64,000 nt of DNA from positions 2,356,001-2,420,000 of the forward strand of contig OZ241336.1 of NCBI GenBank assembly GCA_965200115.1. The letters are read 5' to 3'. The notes below the pieces were generated by a model. It ran no database searches. It was not told the DNA's origin and worked only from the letters and a program-made list of their open reading frames with translations. The position numbers and the translations under genes were made by a program. This stretch comes from JAPOUP01 sp026708635 (GTDB taxonomy: Bacteria > Pseudomonadota > Alphaproteobacteria > Rhodobacterales > Rhodobacteraceae). Positions 33,382-41,599 of the stretch are shown here, piece by piece. Positions within the stretch are counted from its first letter, which is position 1; every line of letters begins with the position of its first letter.

Positions 33382-34590
33382 GTGGCCGAACGTGACTTCG
33401 ATATCTTCATCTCGGGAGGCGGAATCGCCGGCCTTGTCGCCGCCTCCGCGTTCGGCACCGCCGGATTCTCCGTTCTTCTCGCCGACCCGGCGCCGGCGCC
33501 GAACGTCCGCGACGGCTCCAGCGCCGATCCAAGATCGACCGCGTTTCTGCTTCCGTCACGAAATCTCCTTGAGGAGGCCGGACTATGGTCCGGCCTTGTG
33601 AGTCACGCCACCTGCCTGAACGCATTACGCGTGGTCGATACCGCCGGATGGCCACCTGAAGTCACCGGATCATATCGTTTCCTGCCCAAGGATTTGGGCG
33701 AAACGACATTCGGCTGGAACATATCCAACCGGGTTGTCCGGGACGAGGCCGCCCGCAGGACCGGCAATCTCGCGAACGTGGAGACCGTCTATGGCAGCGG
33801 ATTTCGCTCAATTCTGACCCGCACGGACCGGGCATATGTCACCCTGACCAAGGGACGCCGACTGCGCGCGCGACTCGTGATCGCGGCCGATGGACACGGG
33901 AGTCCGGTCCGTGAAGCCGTCGGTATAAGCGCGACGACAATCCGTTACGGCCAGAAAGCCCTGACCTTCGAGGCACGGCATTCCACACCGCACCAAAACA
34001 TATCAACCGAGATTTACAGCCAAGGCGGAGCGTTCACCACCGTCCCCCTGCCAGACGCCGCCGGACAGCCGGCCAGCGCCATCGTCTGGATGGATTTCGG
34101 CGCGAGGGCGCAAGACCTTGCCGCGCTTGATGGAGCGGAATTCGATAAGGAAATGACCGTAAGATCCAGCGGTCTATTCGGTCCGATGCAACGCCGGGGT
34201 CCAGTGCGCACCTGGCCCGTAATCACCCGGCAAGCCAAGCGTATGTTCGCCGAACGCACGGCACTCGTGGCCGAGGCCGCGCATGTTCTGCCGCCAATTG
34301 GCGCACAGGGGCTGAACACGTCTCTCAGGGATATCGCCGTTCTGCTTGACCTCGCCAGAAAAGATCCGGGCGCGCTCGGATCACCTCGACAGCTCATCCG
34401 CTACGCCAGGGCGCGCACCGCAAGAATTTCTCTGCTTGTCCGCACCGTGGACCTGGTGAACCGCGCATGCATGTCGTCGAATCCGGGGGTCCGGAGCGCC
34501 CGCCGCGTGGGACTGGCCGCGACCCATGGCATAGTGCCGTTGCGCCGGGCCATCATGCGCGCGGGAATGGACGGGCTGCGGTCGGCATGA
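33382..34590 (+). CDS. UbiH/UbiF-family FAD-dependent hydroxylase
   Basis: Flavin monooxygenase of the ubiquinone-hydroxylase family, 402 residues. It has the N-terminal dinucleotide-binding motif IFISGGGIAGLVAASAFGTA, the middle ARLVIAADGHGSPVREAVGI, and the C-terminal FAD-ribityl motif AEAAHVLPPIGAQGLNTSLR. The likely role is hydroxylation of a ubiquinone ring position at the inner membrane; which position is not decidable. I start at GTG 33382, which has GGAG seven bases upstream and places the FAD motif about ten residues in. The longer ATG frame from 33301 would add 27 unrelated residues. Confidence 0.85.
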   Translation: MAERDFDIFISGGGIAGLVAASAFGTAGFSVLLADPAPAPNVRDGSSADPRSTAFLLPSRNLLEEAGLWSGLVSHATCLNALRVVDTAGWPPEVTGSYRFLPKDLGETTFGWNISNRVVRDEAARRTGNLANVETVYGSGFRSILTRTDRAYVTLTKGRRLRARLVIAADGHGSPVREAVGISATTIRYGQKALTFEARHSTPHQNISTEIYSQGGAFTTVPLPDAAGQPASAIVWMDFGARAQDLAALDGAEFDKEMTVRSSGLFGPMQRRGPVRTWPVITRQAKRMFAERTALVAEAAHVLPPIGAQGLNTSLRDIAVLLDLARKDPGALGSPRQLIRYARARTARISLLVRTVDLVNRACMSSNPGVRSARRVGLAATHGIVPLRRAIMRAGMDGLRSA

Positions 34591-34787
34591 GCGCCAAGGT
34601 CCGGTGCTGAAAGTCACGGCGCGATCAACCCCCGGCATGTCAGGAACAGGACCGGAACCACGCAGGGCATTCACGCACATGCGCGTCCCGACGCACAGGT
34701 TCATCATGCCACCGATATCAAGCCCCCCACAACTCCGGATCGTTCCGGGACTCCGCGCGTCCGTGCGCGGCAATGGAAGGGCTCCCC

Positions 34788-35246
34788 TCACGCGAGAGGG
34801 CCGGGCCTGCGTTCCTCGCTCAGCAGGACATTCGCCTCTACATCCCCGATTCCGGGCAAAGCCATGATCCTGCGTCGCAGCACGCGCTCGAAATCCGGGA
34901 GATCACGGGCGACGACCCGAAGACGGAAGTCATAGAGACCCAGCACATGCTGCACGGTCTGCACCTCCGGAATCGCGGTCACCGCGCGCTCGAACTCCTG
35001 AAGCCCGGTCCGGCCCTTCGCGGCGAGTTTAACCCCAAGAAACACCGTGACCCCAAAACCCAACCGTTCGAGGTCCATCTCCGCTCGGTGGCCCCGGATA
35101 GCACCGTTGCGCTCCAGTCGCCGGATACGCCGCCATGCGGCCGACTGGCTCAGGCCGAAGCGCCGTCCCAGGGAACTTGCGGGCTGGGTAGCGTCTTCCG
35201 CCAATGCACGGAGAAGACATCTGTCAAGATCGTCCAGTACGATCAT
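34788..35246 (-). CDS. Lrp/AsnC family transcriptional regulator (second of pair)
   Basis: A 152-residue regulator. The N-terminal winged helix-turn-helix is LDDLDRCLLRALAEDATQPA and LGRRFGLSQSAAWRRIRRLE. The C-terminal RAM/AsnC ligand-binding domain includes VQTVQHVLGLYDFRLRVVAR and LPGIGDVEANVLLSE. Its start overlaps the stop of the neighbouring Lrp gene by four bases (ATGA), so the two are translated together and may form hetero-oligomers. The divergent ilvC suggests control by branched-chain amino acids, an inference from context. Confidence 0.9.
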   Translation of the reverse strand: MIVLDDLDRCLLRALAEDATQPASSLGRRFGLSQSAAWRRIRRLERNGAIRGHRAEMDLERLGFGVTVFLGVKLAAKGRTGLQEFERAVTAIPEVQTVQHVLGLYDFRLRVVARDLPDFERVLRRRIMALPGIGDVEANVLLSEERRPGPLA

Positions 35247-35698
35247 ATAGGCAGTCGGTCCTGTTCCTTGACGGTCGCAACATGCATCAACGCCTCAATG
35301 TCGGAGATATGCGGCAGTGTCAGGATCCGCTCCCGGTAAAGCCAACGATAGTGGCCTATGTCCCGCGCTATCACGTTCAGCCGAACGTCGACCTTGCCAA
35401 GGAAGGTCTGGATCTCGATGACCTCCGGAACTTTCCTCGCCGCCTGAATGAATTCATCAAACGCGTTGCGATGGGTCTTGTCGAGCGTAAAGCGCAGGCT
35501 CACCTCGACCTCATAGCCGATCGCGCGCCAGTCGACCAATGCCCGGACTTTTCCGAGCACGCCAAGCTCACGGAGTTTCTCAACCCGCCGGGAGACGCGC
35601 GATACCGTGGCCCGGGCGCGGTCGGCGAGGTCAGGCAGACCCAGCGTCGGTTCGTCCTGCAGAGCCCGCAGGACAAGCCTGTCAAGATCATCCAGCAT
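35243..35698 (-). CDS. Lrp/AsnC family transcriptional regulator (first of pair)
   Basis: A 151-residue regulator with the same architecture as the next gene: HTH segment LDDLDRLVLRALQDEPTLGL, ATVSRVSRRVEKLRELGVLG, and a RAM domain with VPEVIEIQTFLGKVDVRLNV and LPHISDIEALMHVATVKE. It is clearly a diverged paralogue. It is transcribed away from ilvC, with a 135-nt shared intergenic region that contains an AT-rich inverted repeat suited to Lrp binding. Confidence 0.91.
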   Translation of the reverse strand: MLDDLDRLVLRALQDEPTLGLPDLADRARATVSRVSRRVEKLRELGVLGKVRALVDWRAIGYEVEVSLRFTLDKTHRNAFDEFIQAARKVPEVIEIQTFLGKVDVRLNVIARDIGHYRWLYRERILTLPHISDIEALMHVATVKEQDRLPI

Positions 35699-35737
35699 GA
35701 ATACCGCGATATACCGAAAACCAGCGAATGAATATTG

Positions 35738-35757
35738 CCAAATTCACCGTAATTTGG
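35738..35757. promoter_or_regulatory. 20-bp inverted repeat, candidate Lrp operator
   Basis: CCAAATT (35738-35744), a 6-nt spacer, then AATTTGG (35751-35757): perfect 7-bp arms, AT-rich in a GC-rich genome. It lies 40 nt before the lrp pair and 77 nt before ilvC. Length and AT content suit an Lrp-type site; the assignment to these regulators is inference. Confidence 0.5.
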
Positions 35758-35833
35758 ATCAGGGAACCATCCAAAAGCGTGGAATAAATCGCTAGCATGC
35801 CTACAGTCATACAGAAAACTGGAGATACAGACC

Positions 35834-36856
35834 ATGCGGATTTACTACGATCGCGACTGCGACATAAACCTTGTCAAGGACAGGAACATCGCGATCCTCG
35901 GCTATGGCAGCCAGGGTCATGCACACGCGCTCAACTTACGGGACAGCGGTGCCCGGAACGTCGCGGTCGCGCTGCGCGAGAACTCGCCCAGCGCCGAGAA
36001 AGCCGAGTCCGAAGGCCTTCGGGTCATGGGCATCGCGGAGGCCGCCGCCTGGTGTGACCTGATGATGTTCTCCATGCCGGACGAACTGCAGGCCGAAACC
36101 TGGAAAAGCCAGGTCAGGGATCACATCCGCCCCGGATCCGCCATCGCCTTCGCCCACGGACTGAACGTTCATTTCGGCCTGATAGAGGCGCCTGGATCGC
36201 TCGACGTCATAATGATCGCGCCGAAAGGCCCCGGCCACACGGTGCGTGGTGAATATATCAAGGGCGGGGGAGTGCCCGGCCTTGTGGCCGTTCACAACGA
36301 TGCGTCGGAAAAGGCGCTGGAGATCGCCCTTTCCTACAGTTCCGCCATCGGCTGCGGGCGCTCCGGGATCATCGAAACCGATTTCAAGGAGGAATGCGAG
36401 ACAGACCTGTTCGGCGAGCAGGCCGTGCTATGCGGCGGGCTTGTGGAACTCATCCGTCTGGGATTCGAGACGCTTGTGGAGGCGGGATACGCGCCTGAAA
36501 TGGCCTATTTCGAATGTCTGCACGAGGTGAAGCTGATCGTGGACCTGATCTATGAAGGTGGAATCTCCAACATGAATTACTCGATCTCGAACACGGCTGA
36601 ATACGGCGAATACGTAAGCGGCCCGCGGATTCTGCCTTACGGCGAGACCAAGGAGCGGATGAAGGCGATTCTCGACGACATCCAGCGAGGCCGGTTCGTG
36701 AGTGACTGGATGGCGGAATGCAGGGTCGGACAGCCAGCCTTCAAGGCTATCCGCCGCAGGAATGACGCGCATCAGATCGAGGAGGTGGGCGAAAGGCTGC
36801 GCGCCATGATGCCCTGGATCAGCGCCGGAAAGATGGTCGACAGGTCCAGGAACTGA
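35834..36856 (+). CDS. ilvC: Ketol-acid reductoisomerase (NADP+), class I
   Basis: Second common step of valine, leucine and isoleucine synthesis: isomerises and reduces acetohydroxy acids with NADPH and Mg. The 340-residue class I enzyme has the nucleotide-binding loop ILGYGSQGHAHALNLRDSGA near residue 20, MIAPKGPGHTVRGEYIKGGG, the metal ligands in GIIETDFKEECETDLFGEQA, and the C-terminal NYSISNTAEYGEYVSGPRI. It stands alone, divergent from two Lrp regulators with an inverted repeat between them. Confidence 0.96.
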   Translation: MRIYYDRDCDINLVKDRNIAILGYGSQGHAHALNLRDSGARNVAVALRENSPSAEKAESEGLRVMGIAEAAAWCDLMMFSMPDELQAETWKSQVRDHIRPGSAIAFAHGLNVHFGLIEAPGSLDVIMIAPKGPGHTVRGEYIKGGGVPGLVAVHNDASEKALEIALSYSSAIGCGRSGIIETDFKEECETDLFGEQAVLCGGLVELIRLGFETLVEAGYAPEMAYFECLHEVKLIVDLIYEGGISNMNYSISNTAEYGEYVSGPRILPYGETKERMKAILDDIQRGRFVSDWMAECRVGQPAFKAIRRRNDAHQIEEVGERLRAMMPWISAGKMVDRSRN

Positions 36857-36931
36857 CGAAATCCGGGACATCCGGGCACCGACCGATGCGCGTATCGGAC
36901 AGAGATGTCATTGCCGGAAAGGTCCGCGGCC

Positions 36932-38272
36932 TCACCCGGCCGCCGCCTCGACCTCCGCGACGATCCCGTCAACGACCCGGGCCAGGAGCGCTTCGTCCTC
37001 GCATTCCGCCATTACGCGGATCAACGGTTCGGTGCCGGACTTTCGGATCAGTAACCTGCCGTGTCCGTTCAACCGCTCCCGAGCGTCGGAAATCACGTCG
37101 CGCACCGAAGCGCTTTCCAGCGGATCCCGATCACTGCCGTACCGAACGTTCCTCAGCAGCTGCGGCACGGGCTCGAAGCGCCGCGCCAGTTCGGAGGCGG
37201 GTCGACCGGTCTCGGCCATCGCCGCGAGGAACTGCAGCCCCGCGATCAGACCGTCACCGGTGGTGACGTAATCGGTCATCACGATGTGACCTGACTGCTC
37301 GCCACCGAGATTCCTGCCGGCCGCCCGCATGCGCTCGATTACATGCCTGTCTCCTACCGGCGTGCGCTCCAGTCCGATGGAGCGGCCATTGAGGTAACGC
37401 TCCAGTCCGAGATTTGACATAACCGTCGTGACAAGCGTGCTGCCCGCCAGTCGCCCCCTTTCCTCCCATCTCGTCGCAAGGAGCGCCATGATCTGGTCAC
37501 CGTCGGCAACGGCGCCGGTTTCATCGAGAACCATGACTCGGTCCGCGTCACCGTCAAGACAGATGCCGACATCCGCGCCTTCCGCGCGAACCGTCTCGGC
37601 CGCAAGTGCGGTGTCCGTGGAGCCGCAGCCGTCGTTTATGTTCAGGCCATTCGGGGAGACGCCTATCGGAATCACGTCGGCGCCAAGTTCCCAAAGCACT
37701 TCGGGAGCCGCGCGATAGGCGGCGCCATTGGCGCAGTCGATGACCACTCTCATTCCGCTGAGCCGTACCTGGCCGGGAAAGGTGGTTTTAACGTATTCCT
37801 CATACCGGCCCCGGCCATCGTCTATGCGGCGCGCGCCACCGATATTCTCGGGTTCAACCGGATGCATCCGCCCGGCAACCAGAGACTCTATTCCCGATTC
37901 ATCCGAGAGCTTGAACCCGTCGGGTCCGAATAGCTTGATACCGTTGTCCTGGAAGGGGTTGTGACTGGCTGAGATCATGATGCCGAGGTTCGCGCGCATC
38001 GACCGGGTCAGCATGCCAACCGCGGGTGTCGGAACCGGCCCGAGAAGCAGCACGTTCATGCCGGTAGAGGTCAGGCCGGCGGTCAGCGCGTTTTCCAGCA
38101 TGTATCCGGAGAGCCTGGTATCCTTTCCGATCACCACCCTGTGACGGCTCGATCTCTCACCCCGGAAGTATAGTCCGGCGGCGGCTCCAAGCCGCAGCGC
38201 CATTTCAGCCGTCATCGGGTATGTGTTCGCGCGGCCACGCACACCGTCCGTTCCGAACAGCCTAGCCGCCAT
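36932..38272 (-). CDS. glmM: Phosphoglucosamine mutase
   Basis: Converts glucosamine-6-phosphate to glucosamine-1-phosphate, linking GlmS and GlmU in UDP-GlcNAc synthesis. The 446-residue protein starts MAARLFGTDGVRGRANTYPM, has the phosphoserine loop IMISASHNPFQDNGIKLFGP, the metal site DVGICLDGDADRVMVLDE, the sugar-binding GGEQSGHIVMTDYVTTGDG and the phosphate-binding RKSGTEPLIRVMAE. Its start overlaps the end of folP by 11 nt, so it is the third gene of a folB-folP-glmM operon. Confidence 0.95.
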   Translation of the reverse strand: MAARLFGTDGVRGRANTYPMTAEMALRLGAAAGLYFRGERSSRHRVVIGKDTRLSGYMLENALTAGLTSTGMNVLLLGPVPTPAVGMLTRSMRANLGIMISASHNPFQDNGIKLFGPDGFKLSDESGIESLVAGRMHPVEPENIGGARRIDDGRGRYEEYVKTTFPGQVRLSGMRVVIDCANGAAYRAAPEVLWELGADVIPIGVSPNGLNINDGCGSTDTALAAETVRAEGADVGICLDGDADRVMVLDETGAVADGDQIMALLATRWEERGRLAGSTLVTTVMSNLGLERYLNGRSIGLERTPVGDRHVIERMRAAGRNLGGEQSGHIVMTDYVTTGDGLIAGLQFLAAMAETGRPASELARRFEPVPQLLRNVRYGSDRDPLESASVRDVISDARERLNGHGRLLIRKSGTEPLIRVMAECEDEALLARVVDGIVAEVEAAAG

Positions 38273-39296
38273 TCCATTCGCCTCTGTCCATCGCGATCCT
38301 CGTATCCAGCGCCTGCCTGGTCTCGCTTACGTCATGCACCCGCAGAATATGCGCTCCCTGCGCGTATCCGTATAAAGCCGCCGCAAGGGATCCGGGCAGA
38401 CGGTCCCTGACCCCGGGCGCTCCACCGATCGTGCCGATCACGCTCTTGCGGGATGCGCCCAACAATAGCGGAACGCCAAGATCATGATAGAGTGAGAGGG
38501 CCCGCAGCAGGGTCAAATTGTGTTGCAAAGTCTTTCCGAATCCAATTCCCGGATCGATTATGATCCTCTCGCGCGCGACTCCCGCCGCCTCGGCGATCCG
38601 GATCCGCGTCTCCAGATACCCAAAAATATCCAGTAGCGCGTCCTCGTAATTTGGCGCGTCCTGCATCCTTGGCGGTTCGCCCTGGGCATGCATCAGGCAA
38701 ACGTGCACCTCACGCTCGGCCACCAAACCGGCCATAGCGGGATCAAACGTCAACGCGGACACATCGTTGACCAGATTCGCGCCCGCGTCGAGAGCCGCTT
38801 CAGCGACCGCGGCCTTTCGGGTGTCAATCGATATCGGAACGGCGATCCCCTCGCCGCGCGCGGCCTTGATCACGGGCACCACGCGGGCGATCTCCACGGA
38901 AACCGGAACCGTTTCCGCCCCCGGCCGGGTGCTTTCGCCACCAACGTCGATGATATCGGCATCCCTCATGGACCTGATCGCGGCGAGCGCGTCCTCCGGC
39001 GCCATCCGGTCACCGCCGTCCGAAAAGCTGTCCGGTGTTACATTGACAATTCCCATGATCGCCGGACGCTTCAGGCTGACCCCGCAGATAGCCGCCCGCC
39101 CGACGCTCAGGCGACTTCGGTCCCCGGCATGGAGTTCGCCCGCCGACATAAACCGCCATCCTTCCGAACGGGTCCAGACGTTGGCGCTATCGAACCAGAC
39201 ATGATCGCTGCCCGCCAAAGGCAGGGCGGTGTCCCGCATCACTCCAAACCGGGCGTCCCGACCCGTCCGGGGGACGGGGTGACAACGGCGAATCAT
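38262..39296 (-). CDS. folP: Dihydropteroate synthase
   Basis: Condenses p-aminobenzoate with the pterin pyrophosphate in folate synthesis. The 344-residue protein has the signatures AIMGIVNVTPDSFSDGGDRM and IIDVGGESTRPGAETVPVSV, IDTRKAAVAEAALDAGANLV, and RIIIDPGIGFGKTLQHNLTL; the C-terminus has GASRKSVIGTIGG. The ATG at 39296 overlaps the folB stop by four bases (ATGA). The first 75 residues precede the TIM barrel; alphaproteobacterial FolP proteins often carry such an extension. An ATG at 39239 is a possible shorter start. Confidence 0.94.
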   Translation of the reverse strand: MIRRCHPVPRTGRDARFGVMRDTALPLAGSDHVWFDSANVWTRSEGWRFMSAGELHAGDRSRLSVGRAAICGVSLKRPAIMGIVNVTPDSFSDGGDRMAPEDALAAIRSMRDADIIDVGGESTRPGAETVPVSVEIARVVPVIKAARGEGIAVPISIDTRKAAVAEAALDAGANLVNDVSALTFDPAMAGLVAEREVHVCLMHAQGEPPRMQDAPNYEDALLDIFGYLETRIRIAEAAGVARERIIIDPGIGFGKTLQHNLTLLRALSLYHDLGVPLLLGASRKSVIGTIGGAPGVRDRLPGSLAAALYGYAQGAHILRVHDVSETRQALDTRIAMDRGEWNGG

Positions 39297-40207
39297 TCCA
39301 CGCTCTCCACGGCCAATTCACGGGTTGGCAGACCGATATCCGCGGGAGGCGCGACGCCAACGGTCAATAGCTCGACCGCATCCATCTCGTCCGCGAACCA
39401 GACGGCGAACCCGAGTGGGTCATTCCAGTCCACTACCGGAGCCCTGACGGCTCCGAGAACCATTCTCGAAGGTGCCCAGATCGGAATTCTGCCGTTCTCC
39501 AGCGCCCAATCCATCTCCGTGCGCGTGTCGGAGACGACAAAGCGGGGATCATGCGCGGAAAGACGCCAAGCGGTCTGCTCGATCATGAGAAGACCGACGC
39601 GTCGGCATACCAGCGGATCCTCCGAAGGCGGTACGGCGGTCCCGGTCAAGCCCACACAGATGATGGCGGGCGGCCGCCCGATTTTTTCCAGCCGATCGAT
39701 GACGGCGACCGGTCTGGCGGAGAGAACCACCGTTTCGGTCAGATAAATCACCGTCGGGCGGATAGCCCGTATCCCGGACGTCGCCGCCGGACGCGGACAC
39801 GACCGACCACGTGACCGTACGATTTCGACCCCGAGCGCGCCCGGGCCACGATCGAGCTTTTCTATGCGCACCGAAACCCGCACCGCCCGGGGTTCGCGAA
39901 GAATGCGGTTCGCAATCCTCTCCGCCAACGTCTCGAGAAGATTGACGCGCTCCAGCGCCAGCTCATTCCTGATCGCCTCAATGAGCCGGTCATAACTCAG
40001 TATGCGATCGAGATCCTCATCCGCATCCCCACGTGGCGCCACCTCGGCCACCAGGTTGAACTCAACTCGCTGACGCTTGCCCCGCTCTATCTGGAACGCG
40101 CCGATGTCAACCCTGGCGACGTAGCCGCGCAGACTGATCCTGTCGAGCGGATCCGCGGCGGAGCGCATTTCGGAATTCATGGAGGCATGGGCGGGAATTT
40201 CGCTCAT
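39293..40207 (-). CDS. folB: Dihydroneopterin aldolase with long C-terminal extension
   Basis: The N-terminal 125 residues match FolB: RISLRGYVARVDIGAFQIER, RILSYDRLIEAIRNELALER with the conserved Tyr, VNLLETLAERIANRILREPR and VSVRIEKLDRGPGALGVEIV. The remaining 170 residues are not part of ordinary FolB. They contain PAIICVGLTGTAVPPSEDP and ALENGRIPIWAPSRMVLG and resemble, loosely, an amino-acid-kinase-like fold. I chose ATG 40207 (six bases after GGGAG) over GTG 40210. It is the first gene of the folB-folP-glmM operon. The aldolase assignment is firm; the role of the extension is unknown. Confidence 0.88.
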   Translation of the reverse strand: MSEIPAHASMNSEMRSAADPLDRISLRGYVARVDIGAFQIERGKRQRVEFNLVAEVAPRGDADEDLDRILSYDRLIEAIRNELALERVNLLETLAERIANRILREPRAVRVSVRIEKLDRGPGALGVEIVRSRGRSCPRPAATSGIRAIRPTVIYLTETVVLSARPVAVIDRLEKIGRPPAIICVGLTGTAVPPSEDPLVCRRVGLLMIEQTAWRLSAHDPRFVVSDTRTEMDWALENGRIPIWAPSRMVLGAVRAPVVDWNDPLGFAVWFADEMDAVELLTVGVAPPADIGLPTRELAVESVE

Positions 40208-40262
40208 CACGGTCTCCCTTCAGGGCCGTGAGAGCCGGCCGCGGTTCACTCGGTACGGAAAA

Positions 40263-40949
40263 TCACTGGCTGTCTTCCGCAACCAGAATTTCGGCGGATC
40301 CATGCGCATGACCGACAGTCATACGATAGAATTTGTGTCTGCCGATGGTCACGGTGTGTCTGAAGACCTTGGACCACGAAGGGTTGACACCGATGTAATG
40401 GTAATGCGTCGCGCCCCCCGTGAGGCCTCTTTCGATCAAGTCCAGCATAAGGTGCGCGATCTTGCCCGCACGCTCGTATGGAACGGGTTCGTTAATGCTC
40501 TCGCTCTGTCCGTCGCAGAAATAGGTGAACTGGCACTTAAACAGCTGATCCGTTCCCTGCCGAACGACATCACAGACGGAATTCGGGAAATCGTCCCTGT
40601 CAACGCGATTGAGGATCACCTCCGCCACGGCCAGCTGTCCCTCGATACTTTCGCTGCGCGCTTCGAAATAGATCGCTTCGGCAAGGCACGTCCAGTCGGC
40701 GTCACCGGTCATTGGCGGTTGCGAGTCAAGCCAGTCAACGGTAACCGACACGTATTGATCCGAAGAACGGGGCGATGCGCGCATTCCGTGGAAGTCGGAA
40801 TGAATATTTCCGGAATGGCCGTCCGGCCCGGTGCCGACCCTGGCAACGGCTTGCCCTTTGCCCGTCAGCGGCGCTTCGGAAGCCGCCGGGTGGGCAAAGC
40901 CGATAATCAGGGCCAAACCAGCTGCATATAGCGGGGAAACCGGTCGCAC
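40263..40949 (-). CDS. SleB-type cell wall hydrolase, exported
   Basis: A 228-residue protein with a signal peptide (SPLYAAGLALIIGFAHPAAS, then EA) and a C-terminal SleB/hydrolase-2 domain. The catalytic glutamate lies in LAEAIYFEARSESIEGQLAV, followed by EVILNRVDRDDFPNSVCDVV, QFTYFCDGQSESI and GATHYHYIGVNPSWSKVFRH. Such enzymes cleave peptidoglycan glycan strands as lytic transglycosylases or amidases in remodelling. The start is GTG with GGAGAG five bases upstream. It is divergent from the soe operon. Confidence 0.88.
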   Translation of the reverse strand: MRPVSPLYAAGLALIIGFAHPAASEAPLTGKGQAVARVGTGPDGHSGNIHSDFHGMRASPRSSDQYVSVTVDWLDSQPPMTGDADWTCLAEAIYFEARSESIEGQLAVAEVILNRVDRDDFPNSVCDVVRQGTDQLFKCQFTYFCDGQSESINEPVPYERAGKIAHLMLDLIERGLTGGATHYHYIGVNPSWSKVFRHTVTIGRHKFYRMTVGHAHGSAEILVAEDSQ

Positions 40950-41599
40950 GATGCTCTCCAGCCATTGACGAAACAGGAATCGCTCTTCGATTCAGTCCAA
41001 TTAAGCTATCACATAATTTCACCTGAGTCGAGTCCTACCCGGAATCCGAGCCGCTAGCCGGGATATCTCACCATATCTGGTTACATAGGGCGGTGACCCT
41101 TAATATATGTAGGTTTTCCAAATAGTTGCCTACAGATGGAGGACGGACCCCCATGCAGAGCCGGTGTAGCCGCGCCCAGATCGGTTCCGGGTGCCATGGA
41201 AGGTGCGAGCTCACGGTGGATTCCCGCATGGCGGCCCCGACCTGCGGGAAAGCCATGCATTGAACATCGCTTCCGCATCGCGTTTCCGGTTACTGTCCCG
41301 TTTACCTGGAAATGGCGTTCGCGCATCGGTAGCGATGCCCCTCGTGTCGGGGCCGTTCCCGCAATTCCGCAAAAGCCCACGCCCGAAACGACGCGCGGTC
41401 CGGCAGCCGCCGAGGCGACCGCGCGAATCTCATCGAAACGCGTGAAATTCGGAAAGCCGGCCATCCGGGAATCGCCTCAGGATGATCGCGGCGCATTGAC
41501 TTGCCTCGGTTGTTGTGCAGACAGGCCAAAACCGGTTAGCGTTTGCCCTGATGGCGAATATCCATTGGGATCGCATTCACCTGGAAGGACACGCGTTCG
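40950..41599. other. Intergenic region upstream of soeABC and the SleB-type hydrolase
   Basis: About 650 nt between divergent genes. An imperfect inverted repeat lies at 41082-41111 (TACAT/ATGTA outer arms, AGGG/CCCT inner arms). A TTGACT occurs at 41497-41502, about 100 nt before soeA, without a good -10 box. No gene is recognisable. Confidence 0.35.
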
